Assembly (NCBI RefSeq): GCF_041080625.1
Contig: NZ_CP163518.1
Span: forward strand, 744,001 to 808,000
Direction: 5' to 3'
DNA: 64,000 nucleotides
Source of the DNA: Streptomyces sp. CG1
GTDB taxonomy: Bacteria > Actinomycetota > Actinomycetes > Streptomycetales > Streptomycetaceae
Positions 1 to 7,952 of the stretch are shown here, one piece after another. Positions within the stretch are counted from its first letter, which is position 1. Every line of letters starts with the position of its first letter. The notes beneath the pieces are model-generated. The model was not told the DNA's origin. It did no database searches and was given only the letters and a program-made list of their open reading frames with translations. The translations under genes were made by a program, and so were the position numbers.

Positions 1-1
1 C

Positions 2-868
2 CGGGCGGTCGGCGAGAAGCTGGTCGACGACCCCCGCGTCGCCCTCGTCAGCGCCACCGGCTCGACCCGCATGGGCCGTGCGGTCGGCCCGCGCGTCGCC
101 GCCCGCTTCGGCCGCAGCCTGCTGGAGCTCGGCGGCAACAACGCCGCGATCGTCGCCCCCTCCGCCGACCTGGACCTCGCCGTCCCGGCCATCGTCTTCG
201 CCGCGGCCGGTACCGCGGGCCAGCGCTGTACGACACTGCGCCGCCTCATCGTCCACCGCGACATCGCCGACCCCCTCATCGAGCGGCTGACCAGCGCCTA
301 CACCAAACTCCCCATCGGCAACCCGTTCGACGACACCACGCTCGTCGGCCCGCTCATCTCCACGACGGCGCTGGAGGCCATGCACCACGCCCTCACCCGC
401 GTCCAGGCCCAGGGCGGCAAGATCCTGGCCGGCGGAAACCGGCGTCTCGCAGAGGCGGCGCCGGCGGCGGCCTACACCGAGCCGGTCCTCGTCCACGTCG
501 GCGAACAGACCGACGTCGTACGGGAGGAGACCTTCGCACCGATCCTGTACGTCCTCACCTACGACACCCTCGACGAGGCGATCGCCCTGCACAACGACGT
601 CCCGCAGGGCCTGTCGTCCAGCATCTTCACCCGCGACCAGCAGGAAGCCGAGATCTTCCTGTCCGTCGCCGGCTCCGACTGCGGCATCGTCAACGTCAAC
701 ATCGGCACCTCCGGGGCCGAGATCGGCGGCGCCTTCGGAGGTGAGAAGGACACCGGCGGCGGCCGGGAGTCCGGCTCCGACGCCTGGAAGTCCTACATGC
801 GCTCGGCCACCAACACCATCAACTACTCCAGCGAACTCGCCCTGGCCCAGGGCGTCAGCTTCCTCTGA
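2..868 (+). CDS. Aldehyde dehydrogenase, ALDH7 (aminoadipate-semialdehyde) type, C-terminal part
   Basis: The 5' end lies outside the window; the last 288 residues are present in an open frame from base 2. The segment carries the ALDH catalytic core: ELGGNN with the general-base Glu, then the nucleophile in GTAGQRCTT about 70 residues into the fragment, then EETFAP and a C-terminal [16 protein letters not shown] region. The wording around these motifs is that of ALDH7 (antiquitin; piperideine-6-carboxylate dehydrogenase), which oxidises alpha-aminoadipate semialdehyde in lysine breakdown using NAD. No lysine aminotransferase is visible because upstream sequence is missing, so the substrate is inferred from family resemblance. 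It converges on the hydrolase downstream. Family confidence is high, substrate moderate. Confidence 0.9.
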   Translation, partial: RAVGEKLVDDPRVALVSATGSTRMGRAVGPRVAARFGRSLLELGGNNAAIVAPSADLDLAVPAIVFAAAGTAGQRCTTLRRLIVHRDIADPLIERLTSAYTKLPIGNPFDDTTLVGPLISTTALEAMHHALTRVQAQGGKILAGGNRRLAEAAPAAAYTEPVLVHVGEQTDVVREETFAPILYVLTYDTLDEAIALHNDVPQGLSSSIFTRDQQEAEIFLSVAGSDCGIVNVNIGTSGAEIGGAFGGEKDTGGGRESGSDAWKSYMRSATNTINYSSELALAQGVSFL

Positions 869-883
869 CCCGTACCGCCGGGT
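868..883. terminator. Weak hairpin between convergent genes
   Basis: ACCCG and CGGGT form a 5-bp stem with a 6-base loop directly at the stop of the aldehyde dehydrogenase and just before the stop of the opposing hydrolase. The stem is short and has no T-run, so it is only a possible bidirectional terminator. Confidence 0.3.
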
Positions 884-888
884 GAGCG

Positions 889-2223
889 TCACTTGTGGCC
901 GTGCAGGAAGGCGGGGATCTCGTCGCGGGTCGGGTAGTTCGGCAGAGGTGCCGGCTCGGCTTGCAGGAACGCGGTGACGACGGCGGCGGCTCGGTCGTTG
1001 TTGCCGTCCAGACCGTTCCACAGGTGATGGCCCACTCCGGGCATGTACTGCGTGCGTTCGACGGCGGGGTCGTCGGCGAGGACGGCGGTCTCCCATTGAC
1101 GAACCTGCGAGGAACACTCGGCGATCATCAGCATGGCGGGCGTCGTCGAACGCCTCAGTCGCGGTGCGATGGAGGGCGTGTCCTTCACCGTCTGCTGGAT
1201 GCGGAGACTGGCAGCGGGGCTGAACGAGAAGTTCTGTGCCGTGTCCTCGGCCGGGATGCGGTGCGCGTCGCGCGCGCAGTAGGCGGACGCGGTGTCGCTG
1301 CCGAGGTCGGCGGCGGTGAACGCGTTGTCGCCCTCGGCCTGTCCGATCAGTTCGGTGTCGGGGGTGAGCAGTCCGAACCGCATGAGGCCGAAAGCCACGG
1401 CGTACCGGGGGAGGTGGGTCGATCGCGGCCCGGTCATGGCCGGCGCGAGACCGCGCGCGGAGGGACGCCCCTGGTGCCCGCGGATCCTCGCCGTCGGGCC
1501 GTCCATCGGGCCTGGTTCGGCGATGACCGCACGGTGCAGATGCGCGGCGACGGAGGGGTCGGCCAGGGCTCGGGTGAGCACGACGGCGCCTGACGAGAAG
1601 CCGAGGACGTCTGCCTTACCCTGGCCCAGGCGGTGGATGAACGCGCCGAGGTCACGGACCGATCGGGAGATCGTGTACTGGTCCATGGGGAGCAGGTCGC
1701 TCCGTCCGCCGCCCGCCTGTTCGTAGGTGTAGACGTCGTAGCCCTGACGCGCCAGGAGTTGCAGGAACCGGTGGTCGAGCACCGAGATGCCGCGGACCGG
1801 TCCGCCGTTGAGGTACACGAGCGGGATGCGGTGCCGGAGCGCGGGGTTCGCGGGCGGGTAGTGGTACACAGCGACCCGGCTGCCGGTGTCCAGCCTCCAG
1901 TGCCGCGTGGCCACGAACGGCAGGACGGGCGGATACCGCCGGGCCGTGGGTACGGTCGGGACGCAGACCGACGCTGTCAGCGCCGCCGCGACGATCACCG
2001 GCACGAACGGCACGAGCCGCGCCGCCCCGGTACGGCTGCGGCCCCGCCACAGTGCGGCGGCAGAGGCGGCTCCGAGGGTCGCCAGCCAAGCGGCGAGTCC
2101 CGAGTCGGCGCCGTCGGTGAGGACGAGCAACGCGAGAAAGACAACAGCCAGTGTCACGACGGCAGTCAGCGCCAGCAGCAGGCGTCCGGCGAAGCGGACA
2201 AGGCGTATGGCATACGTAGGCAC
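889..2223 (-). CDS. Membrane-anchored alpha/beta hydrolase
   Basis: 444 residues from a GTG start. The first ~115 residues hold about three hydrophobic segments, so the enzyme domain is probably presented outside the membrane. The hydrolase part has an oxyanion-type loop VYLNGGPVRG, then YEQAGGGRS as in proline-iminopeptidase relatives, and a nucleophile elbow GFSSGA. A late GVGHHLW supplies the likely catalytic His. Substrate is unknown. It is transcribed divergently from a TetR regulator across an 79-bp gap holding tandem operator-like repeats, so it is the probable target of that regulator. The membrane domain plus hydrolase arrangement is less common than soluble hydrolases of this family. 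Confidence 0.75.
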   Translation of the reverse strand: MPTYAIRLVRFAGRLLLALTAVVTLAVVFLALLVLTDGADSGLAAWLATLGAASAAALWRGRSRTGAARLVPFVPVIVAAALTASVCVPTVPTARRYPPVLPFVATRHWRLDTGSRVAVYHYPPANPALRHRIPLVYLNGGPVRGISVLDHRFLQLLARQGYDVYTYEQAGGGRSDLLPMDQYTISRSVRDLGAFIHRLGQGKADVLGFSSGAVVLTRALADPSVAAHLHRAVIAEPGPMDGPTARIRGHQGRPSARGLAPAMTGPRSTHLPRYAVAFGLMRFGLLTPDTELIGQAEGDNAFTAADLGSDTASAYCARDAHRIPAEDTAQNFSFSPAASLRIQQTVKDTPSIAPRLRRSTTPAMLMIAECSSQVRQWETAVLADDPAVERTQYMPGVGHHLWNGLDGNNDRAAAVVTAFLQAEPAPLPNYPTRDEIPAFLHGHK

Positions 2224-2242
2224 GGTGAACCCCCGGGTTCCA

Positions 2243-2280
2243 GAACGCTGTTTCGGAACGATGTTTCAAAACGACGTTAT
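2243..2280. promoter_or_regulatory. Tandem operator repeats between hydrolase and tetR
   Basis: Two 12-bp copies, GAACGCTGTTTC (2243-2254) and GAACGATGTTTC (2256-2267), lie in tandem with a 13-bp period and are followed by AAAACGACGTT. Each copy is a weak inverted repeat. Position between the divergent genes suggests the binding site of the adjacent TetR protein. This is sequence observation plus inference. Confidence 0.5.
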
Positions 2281-2302
2281 CAAAGGATGTAGGCTTCTCG
2301 TC

Positions 2303-2920
2303 ATGGGCAGGCCCAGAACGAACGACGAGACCGTCAAAGAGCGCCTGGTGGCGTGCGCGACCGAGATGCTTGCCACCCGTCCGCAGGAGTCGGTCACGCT
2401 CCGGTCCCTGTCCACCGCCGCCGGGACGTCGACGACGGCGGTGTACTCGCTGTTCGGCGGCAAGGACGGTCTGATCCAAGCGGTACGGGACAGTGCGGTC
2501 ACCGGCCTGTTCCAGGACCTGTCGACCGTGCCGACCTCCGAGGATCCCCTCGCCGACATCTACGCACTGGCCGTCGCGTACCGGCGTTGGGCGTGCGGAC
2601 ACAGCCACCTGTACACGGTGTTGTTCGGAGGTGTGCAGCCCTTCGAGCCGACAGGCGCGGTCGGCAGCCATGACCCCATCGGGCCGCTCATCGCCGCGAT
2701 CGACCGGGGCGTGACAGGCGCCGTCCTGGCCGGCGAGGCGACATCGATCGCCCTCTCGCTCTGGGTGACCCTGCACGGACTCGTGACGCTCGAACTGGCG
2801 GGGGCCCTCGACGCCCCGACGGCCGAAGCCGCGTTCCGGCCGACGATTCACGCCGCACTGCGCGGCTGGACGACACCGGACGTGTTTCGCGGCCTGCGCC
2901 ACGCCGAACCCGCCTCCTGA
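2303..2920 (+). CDS. TetR/AcrR family transcriptional regulator
   Basis: 205 residues starting MGRPRTND; the longer upstream frame runs through the divergent promoter and is not used. The N-terminal ~60 residues form a TetR DNA-binding domain with VTLRSLSTAAGTSTTAVYSLFGGKDGLI as helix-turn-helix. The C-terminal part (from ~80) with ALAVAYRRWACGHSHLYTVLF resembles the WHG-type ligand-binding domain common in actinobacteria. It most likely represses itself and the divergent hydrolase through the repeats in between. The ligand cannot be predicted. Confidence 0.9.
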   Translation: MGRPRTNDETVKERLVACATEMLATRPQESVTLRSLSTAAGTSTTAVYSLFGGKDGLIQAVRDSAVTGLFQDLSTVPTSEDPLADIYALAVAYRRWACGHSHLYTVLFGGVQPFEPTGAVGSHDPIGPLIAAIDRGVTGAVLAGEATSIALSLWVTLHGLVTLELAGALDAPTAEAAFRPTIHAALRGWTTPDVFRGLRHAEPAS

Positions 2921-2939
2921 CAGCGACCGCCCGGGCTAT

Positions 2940-2955
2940 TTGCGTATAGATGCAA
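2940..2955. promoter_or_regulatory. ArsR-type operator A, upstream of ABC transporter
   Basis: TTGCGTATAGATGCAA is an inverted repeat TTGC-N8-GCAA. It contains a TATAGA that could be the -10 element for the ABC transporter leader. The same TTGC-N8-GCAA layout recurs at 6904-6919 on the start of the ArsR gene and at 6963-6978 upstream of mgtC. Confidence 0.6.
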
Positions 2956-3028
2956 CAACGGGCACACTCTTGGAGTCGGGTCCTGTGCACGTGCTGAGCG
3001 TGTCCGGGGCGGAGCCACATCACGGAAC

Positions 3029-3072
3029 GGAGGCAGCCATGGGTGCAGACCCTCCCAGTCCGCGCTGCCTCC
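3029..3072 (+). promoter_or_regulatory. Leader hairpin masking a ribosome binding site
   Basis: GGAGGCAGC (3029-3037), containing the Shine-Dalgarno of the small ORF at 3039, is exactly complementary to GCTGCCTCC (3064-3072) within that ORF: 9 bp with a 26-base loop. Translation of the small ORF and folding would compete. It sits in a roughly 300-base leader in front of the ABC transporter. Confidence 0.5.
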
Positions 3073-3086
3073 AGGGCATTCGCTGA
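3039..3086 (+). CDS. Putative 15-residue leader peptide
   Basis: ATG with a well-placed GGAGG encodes MGADPPSPRCLQGIR and then a stop. It lies between ArsR-type operator A and the ABC transporter permease, and its ribosome binding site is sequestered by the hairpin described at 3029-3072. Leader peptides ahead of actinobacterial transporter operons are known, especially in sulfur metabolism, but this one does not match a family I recognise. It may be a translated attenuator or simply a chance ORF. Confidence 0.35.
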   Translation: MGADPPSPRCLQGIR

Positions 3087-3259
3087 CTTTTACCTGCCGC
3101 GGCCTCGAGTCTCGATGAGGCGGCCGTCGCCGCCCGGGCGGGCCCCTTCTTCCTTACCTGTATTTCCCATGCTGCCTGGGTGACCCCTGTCCTGCCGTCG
3201 GTGCGTTGGCCACGGCCGGGCATGCCGTCGTGCCCAGAGTGGGGGCGGAGGTCTTCGTG

Positions 3260-5026
3260 ATGTCGATCCGTACCGACAACAAGCCCGCCGAGACGGTGGA
3301 GCGCACACCGCTGGTGGCGAGGCTGCCCGGGCGGCTGTCCCAGTTCTCCTGGGTGGACGCGGCGGTGGCCGCCGCCGTGCTGGTGATGCTTTATGTGGTG
3401 CTGCGCGTGGGGCACGGCACCACCGTCGCCTTCAACACCCGGCAGAACGTGAAGGTCGACACCGATCCGGCGCAGTTGCCGTACGACGCGGCCCGTTCGC
3501 TGCTGCGGATGTTCGCCGCGCTGGCGCTGTCGATCGCGTTCACCTTCGGCTACGCCTACGCCGCCGCCAGGAGCAGAAGGCTGGAGCGGATCCTCGTCCC
3601 GGCCCTGGACATCCTGCAGTCCGTGCCGGTGCTGGGCTTCCTGACGGTCGCGGTGACGGGGTTCATCGCCCTGTTCCCCGGCTCGATGCTGGGCCTGGAG
3701 TGCGCGTCGATCTTCGCGATCTTCACCTCGCAGGCGTGGAACATGACGTTCGGCTTCTACTACTCCCTCACCTCCCTCCCACGTGAACTCGACGAGCTGT
3801 CAAGGTCGTTCGGCTTCACCCGCTGGATGAGGTTCTGGAAGGTGGAGTTGCCGGCCGGGATGATCGGCCTGGTCTGGAACGGCATGATGAGCTTCGGCGG
3901 CGGCTGGTTCTTCCTGGTCGCCTCGGAGGCGATCAGCGTCAACAACCAGCGGTACGCACTGCCCGGCGTCGGCTCGTACGCCGGTGACGCGATCACCGAT
4001 GGCGATCTGGGCAAGGTCGGCTGGGCCATCCTCACCATGGCGGTGATGGTGATCGGCGTGAACTTCCTGTTCTGGCGGCCGCTGACCGCGTGGGCGGAGA
4101 AGTTCAAGAACGAGCAGTCCGAGGCGAGCGAGGTCCAGCGGTCCGTCGTCCTGGACTTCCTGCGCCGCTCGCACTGGCCGCGGTTGCTCGGCCGGATGCT
4201 GCACCCTCTGGGGCGCGCACTCAGCACGGCCGGACGGGTCTTCGGCCGCGACGACCGTCCGCTCGTCGTCGACCGCACGCGGCAGCGCACCGGTGACATC
4301 GTCTTCACCGTGGTGGCCGGCGGGCTGATCCTGTGGGGCCTGCTCGACCTCGGTCACTACCTCCACGACCGCACCGGCCTGGGCGTGTTCGGCGAGCCGC
4401 TGCTGCTGGGCCTCGCCACCCTCGCTCGCGTGGTGGTGCTGGTGACGCTGGCCACCGTCGTCTGGGTTCCGGTCGGCGTGAAGATCGGCTTCTCGCCCCG
4501 TCTGACCAGGATCGCCCAGCCCGTCGTCCAGGTGTTGGCGTCCTTCCCCGCCAACTTCCTCTTTCCGCTCGCGGTGTGGTTCTTCCTGAGGACCGGGCTG
4601 TCCATCAACATCGGCGGCACGCTGCTGATGGCGCTCGGCGCCCAGTGGTACATCCTGTTCAACACCATCGCCGGGGCCATGGCCATCCCGAGCGATCTGC
4701 GCGAGGCCATGGACGACATCGGTGTGCGCGGCTGGCAGCGGTGGCGGCGGCTGATCATCCCGGGGATCTTCCCGTCGTACGTCACCGGCGGGATCACCGC
4801 GTCCGGTGGCGCCTGGAACGCCTCGATCGTCTCCGAGGTCGTGACCTTCGGCGGCACCAGCCTCACCGCCACCGGCCTCGGCGCGTACATCGCGAAGGCC
4901 ACCGGGAGCGGCGACTACCCGCATCTGATCGCGGGGGTCGCGGTGATGAGCCTGTACGTCGTCGGGCTGAACCGGCTGCTGTGGCGCCGCCTGTACCGGC
5001 TGGCCGAGGCCCGCTACTCCCTCTGA
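3260..5026 (+). CDS. ABC transporter permease, two fused BPD-type membrane domains
   Basis: 588 residues from ATG 3260, preceded by GGAGG; longer starts lack a ribosome site. Two binding-protein-dependent permease units sit in one chain. The first (~residues 90-290) has the EAA-like loop SRSFGFTRWMRFWKVELPAG; the second (~370-580) has MDDIGVRGWQRWRRLIIPG. About 12 membrane segments are expected. The closest families are NitT/TauT-type importers (nitrate, sulfonate, taurine, bicarbonate). It is followed 34 bp later by its ATPase. No substrate-binding protein is encoded anywhere in the window, so either one is supplied from elsewhere or the system works without. Operator A and a structured leader precede it. 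Confidence 0.85.
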   Translation: MSIRTDNKPAETVERTPLVARLPGRLSQFSWVDAAVAAAVLVMLYVVLRVGHGTTVAFNTRQNVKVDTDPAQLPYDAARSLLRMFAALALSIAFTFGYAYAAARSRRLERILVPALDILQSVPVLGFLTVAVTGFIALFPGSMLGLECASIFAIFTSQAWNMTFGFYYSLTSLPRELDELSRSFGFTRWMRFWKVELPAGMIGLVWNGMMSFGGGWFFLVASEAISVNNQRYALPGVGSYAGDAITDGDLGKVGWAILTMAVMVIGVNFLFWRPLTAWAEKFKNEQSEASEVQRSVVLDFLRRSHWPRLLGRMLHPLGRALSTAGRVFGRDDRPLVVDRTRQRTGDIVFTVVAGGLILWGLLDLGHYLHDRTGLGVFGEPLLLGLATLARVVVLVTLATVVWVPVGVKIGFSPRLTRIAQPVVQVLASFPANFLFPLAVWFFLRTGLSINIGGTLLMALGAQWYILFNTIAGAMAIPSDLREAMDDIGVRGWQRWRRLIIPGIFPSYVTGGITASGGAWNASIVSEVVTFGGTSLTATGLGAYIAKATGSGDYPHLIAGVAVMSLYVVGLNRLLWRRLYRLAEARYSL

Positions 5027-5060
5027 ACTTCCCTTTCCTGACAAGCATTTGGAGCACGTC

Positions 5061-6491
5061 ATGGTGCTGAACGCCCTGCGCAACCTCCGCGCCGACCGCC
5101 AGGCTCGCGCCGGCCTCGCCCACCTGACCGCCGACAAGCCCCGCCGTCCCGCCGACGGCGAACTGCTGCTGGAGGCCGTCGGCCTGACCAAGTCGTACGC
5201 CGGTGCCGACGGCGAACTGCCCGTCCTGTCCGGTATCGACCTTCAGATCCGGGCGGGTGAGGTCGTCGCCCTGCTCGGCAAGTCGGGCTCGGGCAAGTCC
5301 ACCCTGCTGCGCTGCCTGGCCGGGCTGGTGCCCACAAGCTCCGGTACCGTCGCCTACAAGGGCACTCCGCTCACCGGCGCCAACCCGGGGACGGCGATGG
5401 TGTTCCAGACCTTCGCGCTGCTGCCCTGGCTGACCGTGCAGCAGAACGTCGAACTGGGCTTGGAAGCCAAGGGAGTTCCGGCCGCCGAGCGCGCCGACGC
5501 CGCCCGGCAGGCCATCGATCTGATCGGCCTGGACGGCTTCGAGTCCGCCTACCCCAAGGAGCTGTCCGGCGGTATGCGCCAGCGCGTCGGTTTCGCCCGC
5601 GCCCTCGTCGTGGAGCCGGACGTGCTGATGATGGACGAGCCGTTCTCCGCCCTCGACGTGCTGACCGCCGAGAACCTGCGCGGCGAGTTGATGGAGCTGT
5701 GGGAGTCCGGCCAGTTCCCCACCCGCGCCATCGTCCTCGTCACCCACAACATCGAGGAGGCCGTGCTGATGGCCGACCGGATCGTCGTCCTGGGCGCCCG
5801 GCCCTACGGCACGATCCGCGAGGTCTTCGAGGTCGGCCTGGACCGGCCCCGGGACCGCGACTCGGCCGCCTTCGACGACCTGATCGACCGCGTCTACCGC
5901 ACCATGACCGGCCGTCAGAAGGAGGCCCGTGTCCCCGGCCGGCACGAGGCGGTGGAGCTGGAGAAGCGCACCCCGGCGAACACCCCGCTGCCCCCGGCCA
6001 GCGTCGACGGACTGTCCGGGCTCGCTGAGATGGTCCTCCACCGCGGCGGACGGTGCGATCTGGCCGACCTCGCCGACGACCTCGGCCTGGCGGTGGACGA
6101 CCTGCTCCCCCAGGTCGACGCGCTCGACCTGCTCGGCTTCACCACGCTCAGCGGGGACGACCTGCTGCTGACCGACACCGGTACGGCGTTCGCGGGCGCC
6201 GATGTGCAGGGGTCGAAGAAGATCTTCGCCGAGGCGGTCCAGCATGCCCCGCTGGTCACGCTGATCACAAGGAGTCTGCGGACCAACCCTGGCGGCACCG
6301 TGCGCACGGGCTTCTTCCGCGACCTGCTCGCCCACCACTTCACCGCCGAACAGGTCACCCGCCAGCTGGAGACGGCCACCGACTGGGGCCGCTACGCCGA
6401 GCTGTACTCCTACGACGCCGAGCCGCAGGAGTACCACCTCGACGAGAACGACGACACGCGTCTGGCCGCCTCCGCCGCAGGACGGGACTGA
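5061..6491 (+). CDS. ABC transporter ATPase with C-terminal AAA-associated domain
   Basis: 476 residues from ATG 5061 (GGAG 7 bases upstream; an earlier TTG is less likely). Residues ~30-275 form an NitT/TauT-type ATPase: Walker A GKSGSGKST, Q-loop VFQTFALLPWL, signature LSGGMRQR, Walker B VLMMDEPFSALD, switch His in LVTHNIEEAV. The last ~170 residues are an added domain of the AAA_assoc_C kind, with a winged-helix-like start and LLAHHFTAEQVTRQLETATDWGRYAELY. Such tails are thought to regulate the importer. It forms an operon with the fused permease and ends 10 bp from the convergent ArsR gene. Confidence 0.88.
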   Translation: MVLNALRNLRADRQARAGLAHLTADKPRRPADGELLLEAVGLTKSYAGADGELPVLSGIDLQIRAGEVVALLGKSGSGKSTLLRCLAGLVPTSSGTVAYKGTPLTGANPGTAMVFQTFALLPWLTVQQNVELGLEAKGVPAAERADAARQAIDLIGLDGFESAYPKELSGGMRQRVGFARALVVEPDVLMMDEPFSALDVLTAENLRGELMELWESGQFPTRAIVLVTHNIEEAVLMADRIVVLGARPYGTIREVFEVGLDRPRDRDSAAFDDLIDRVYRTMTGRQKEARVPGRHEAVELEKRTPANTPLPPASVDGLSGLAEMVLHRGGRCDLADLADDLGLAVDDLLPQVDALDLLGFTTLSGDDLLLTDTGTAFAGADVQGSKKIFAEAVQHAPLVTLITRSLRTNPGGTVRTGFFRDLLAHHFTAEQVTRQLETATDWGRYAELYSYDAEPQEYHLDENDDTRLAASAAGRD

Positions 6492-6501
6492 GGCGGAGAC
6501 G

Positions 6502-6915
6502 TCAGTGTTCCGTGGCCGGCCGCCGGGCCCTGGCCACCCGTGCGGGAGCGCTCCCCTCCTGCGGGGCGGCGGCCCCCACGGCCTCCGGCGCCCCTCCTTC
6601 CGCCGCAGCCATGGCCACGTCCGCGGCCAGCACCGCGCTCTCCAGCAGCGCCCGCACCTGCGGGCCCGTGGCCCGGTAGAAGATGCGCGTGCCCTCACGG
6701 CGCGAGGTGACCAGTCCGGCGGCCCGCAGCTTCGCCAGGTGCTGGGAGGTGGCCGCGACGTGTGCCTCGATCAGCTCGGCGAGGCGGCTGACCGGCAGCT
6801 CCCGCTCGCTCAGCGCCCACAGCAGCCGGTAGCGCGACGGGTCCGCGACGGCCTTGAGCACCGCCACCGACCGCTCGGCCCGGTCCTCGTCCCATGACGC
6901 TACTTGCGCTTCCAT
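6502..6915 (-). CDS. ArsR/SmtB-family repressor without cysteines
   Basis: 137 residues. Winged HTH: ADPSRYRLLWALSERELPVSRL, recognition helix VAATSQHLAKLRAAGLV, wing REGTRIFYRA. There is no Cys in the whole protein and no His cluster in the dimerisation helices, so the classical alpha3 and alpha5 metal sites are absent and the signal is unknown. The tail is Ala/Pro/Arg-rich. The start codon is only six bases from a TACCAT -10 element, so the mRNA is probably leaderless, and a 7-bp perfect inverted repeat covers the start. It converges on the ABC ATPase and diverges from mgtC, with matching operators at both. Confidence 0.85.
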   Translation of the reverse strand: MEAQVASWDEDRAERSVAVLKAVADPSRYRLLWALSERELPVSRLAELIEAHVAATSQHLAKLRAAGLVTSRREGTRIFYRATGPQVRALLESAVLAADVAMAAAEGGAPEAVGAAAPQEGSAPARVARARRPATEH

Positions 6916-6922
6916 GCAAGTA
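6901..6922. promoter_or_regulatory. ArsR-type operator B over the arsR start codon
   Basis: TACTTGC and GCAAGTA (7-bp perfect arms) flank 8 bases and straddle the ATG of the ArsR gene. On the minus strand TACCAT lies six bases before the ATG. Binding here would block a leaderless promoter, giving autorepression. Confidence 0.6.
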
Positions 6923-6962
6923 TGGTAGCCGGTGATGCACACGACATCTCGGGGCGCGCTTG

Positions 6963-6978
6963 TTGCGTAGATGTGCAA
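6963..6978. promoter_or_regulatory. ArsR-type operator C, upstream of mgtC
   Basis: TTGCGTAGATGTGCAA again shows TTGC-N8-GCAA. It is followed directly by ATATAGG, a possible -10 for the mgtC transcript, so a bound repressor would sit between the promoter elements. Confidence 0.55.
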
Positions 6979-7070
6979 ATATAGGAGAGCGTGATGTCCT
7001 GGGCGCGCCGTCCGGGGCATGCCACCCGAGGAATCGCGTTGCCCGAGGAACCGAGGAGGAGGTGAGCGAC

Positions 7071-7145
7071 ATGGATCGCAGTAGTAGTCCGGGCCACGAT
7101 CGGCCCCACACCCCCGTGTCCCCCCACTCCTCGGGCATCCGGTAG
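7071..7145 (+). CDS. Putative 24-residue proline-bearing leader ORF
   Basis: ATG 7071 follows GAGGAGGAGGTG. The peptide begins MDRSSSPGHD and continues RPHTPVSPH, with four prolines in 24 residues, then stops at TAG. CCCGGC/GCCGGG (7148-7165) forms a hairpin immediately after the stop. It lies in the ~240-base leader of mgtC. Short proline-containing leader ORFs control Mg transport genes in enterobacteria (mgtL, mgtP); resemblance here is only in layout, so the role is inferred and uncertain. Confidence 0.35.
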   Translation: MDRSSSPGHDRPHTPVSPHSSGIR

Positions 7146-7223
7146 GCCCCGGCTCCACGGCCGGGCAGCTGACCGCCATGCCCTCGACCTGTCCCGCACC
7201 GGCGGGGCGAGGGGAGGTTCCCC

Positions 7224-7952
7224 ATGGCGAACCTGACCACCTTCGACTTCGCACTCCGCCTCGCCGTCGGCGTCGCCTGCGGCGCCCTGATCGGCGTCGA
7301 GCGGCAGTGGCGCGCCCGGATGGCCGGACTGCGCACCAACGCCCTGGTGGCCGTCGGCGCCACGCTCTTCGTCCTCTACAGTGAGGCGGTCGGCGACGCC
7401 GGCAGCCCCACCCGGGTCGCCTCCTACGTCGTCTCCGGCATCGGTTTCCTCGGCGGCGGGGTCATCCTGCGCGAGGGCGGGGGCGTGCGGGGCCTCAACA
7501 CCGCGGCCACTCTGTGGTGTTCGGCCGCGGTCGGCGTGCTAGCCGCCTCCGGACGGCTGGCGCTGTGCCTCATCGGAACGGCCACCGTGCTCGCCGTACA
7601 CGTGCTGCTGCGGCCCGCGGGCCGGCTGATCGACCGCGTTCCGCAGCGCGACCCCGACAACGAAGGTGTACGGGCCACCGTCCACCTGATCTGCGAGCGC
7701 AACGACGAGACGCATGTCCGGGCACTGCTGTCCCAGGCCCTCGCCACTGACGGGCTCGCGCCCACCGGGCTGCGGGTACGGCGCGACGACGAGGGGACCA
7801 CCAGCCTGCGGACCGCGGTCGCCCTGAACGGAGACCCGGCCCGGGCCCTGGAGCAGCTCATCGCCCGCCTGTCCCTGGAACCGGGCGTGCGTGACCTGCA
7901 CTGGCATCTGGACGACACGGTGCTCGAATCGGAGCGGGAGGCGGTGACATGA
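7224..7952 (+). CDS. mgtC: MgtC/SapB family membrane protein
   Basis: 242 residues. The N-terminal ~125 residues carry the MgtC signature: GALIGVERQWRARMAGLRTN, GIGFLGGGVI and GLNTAATLW, with four to five membrane helices. The C-terminal ~95 residues form the soluble ACT-like domain. In pathogens MgtC supports growth at low magnesium and modulates ATP synthase; the role in soil actinomycetes is not settled. GGGGAGG precedes the start. A small ORF overlaps its stop by four bases. The leader holds operator C and a small ORF, suggesting co-control with the ABC transporter. Confidence 0.88.
   Translation: MANLTTFDFALRLAVGVACGALIGVERQWRARMAGLRTNALVAVGATLFVLYSEAVGDAGSPTRVASYVVSGIGFLGGGVILREGGGVRGLNTAATLWCSAAVGVLAASGRLALCLIGTATVLAVHVLLRPAGRLIDRVPQRDPDNEGVRATVHLICERNDETHVRALLSQALATDGLAPTGLRVRRDDEGTTSLRTAVALNGDPARALEQLIARLSLEPGVRDLHWHLDDTVLESEREAVT

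Noticed and set aside
3800..6698. Two long minus-strand ORFs (463 and 611 codons) opposite the ABC transporter genes
   Set aside because: They are GC-frame shadows of the permease and ATPase: low-complexity Arg/Gly/Gln-rich translation, no family motif, while the plus strand has complete ABC motifs.
7000..7223. An M-box or other known Mg/Mn riboswitch before mgtC
   Set aside because: The GC-rich leader lacks the conserved core segments of M-box or yybP-ykoY elements as I know them; only the small ORF and one hairpin can be supported.
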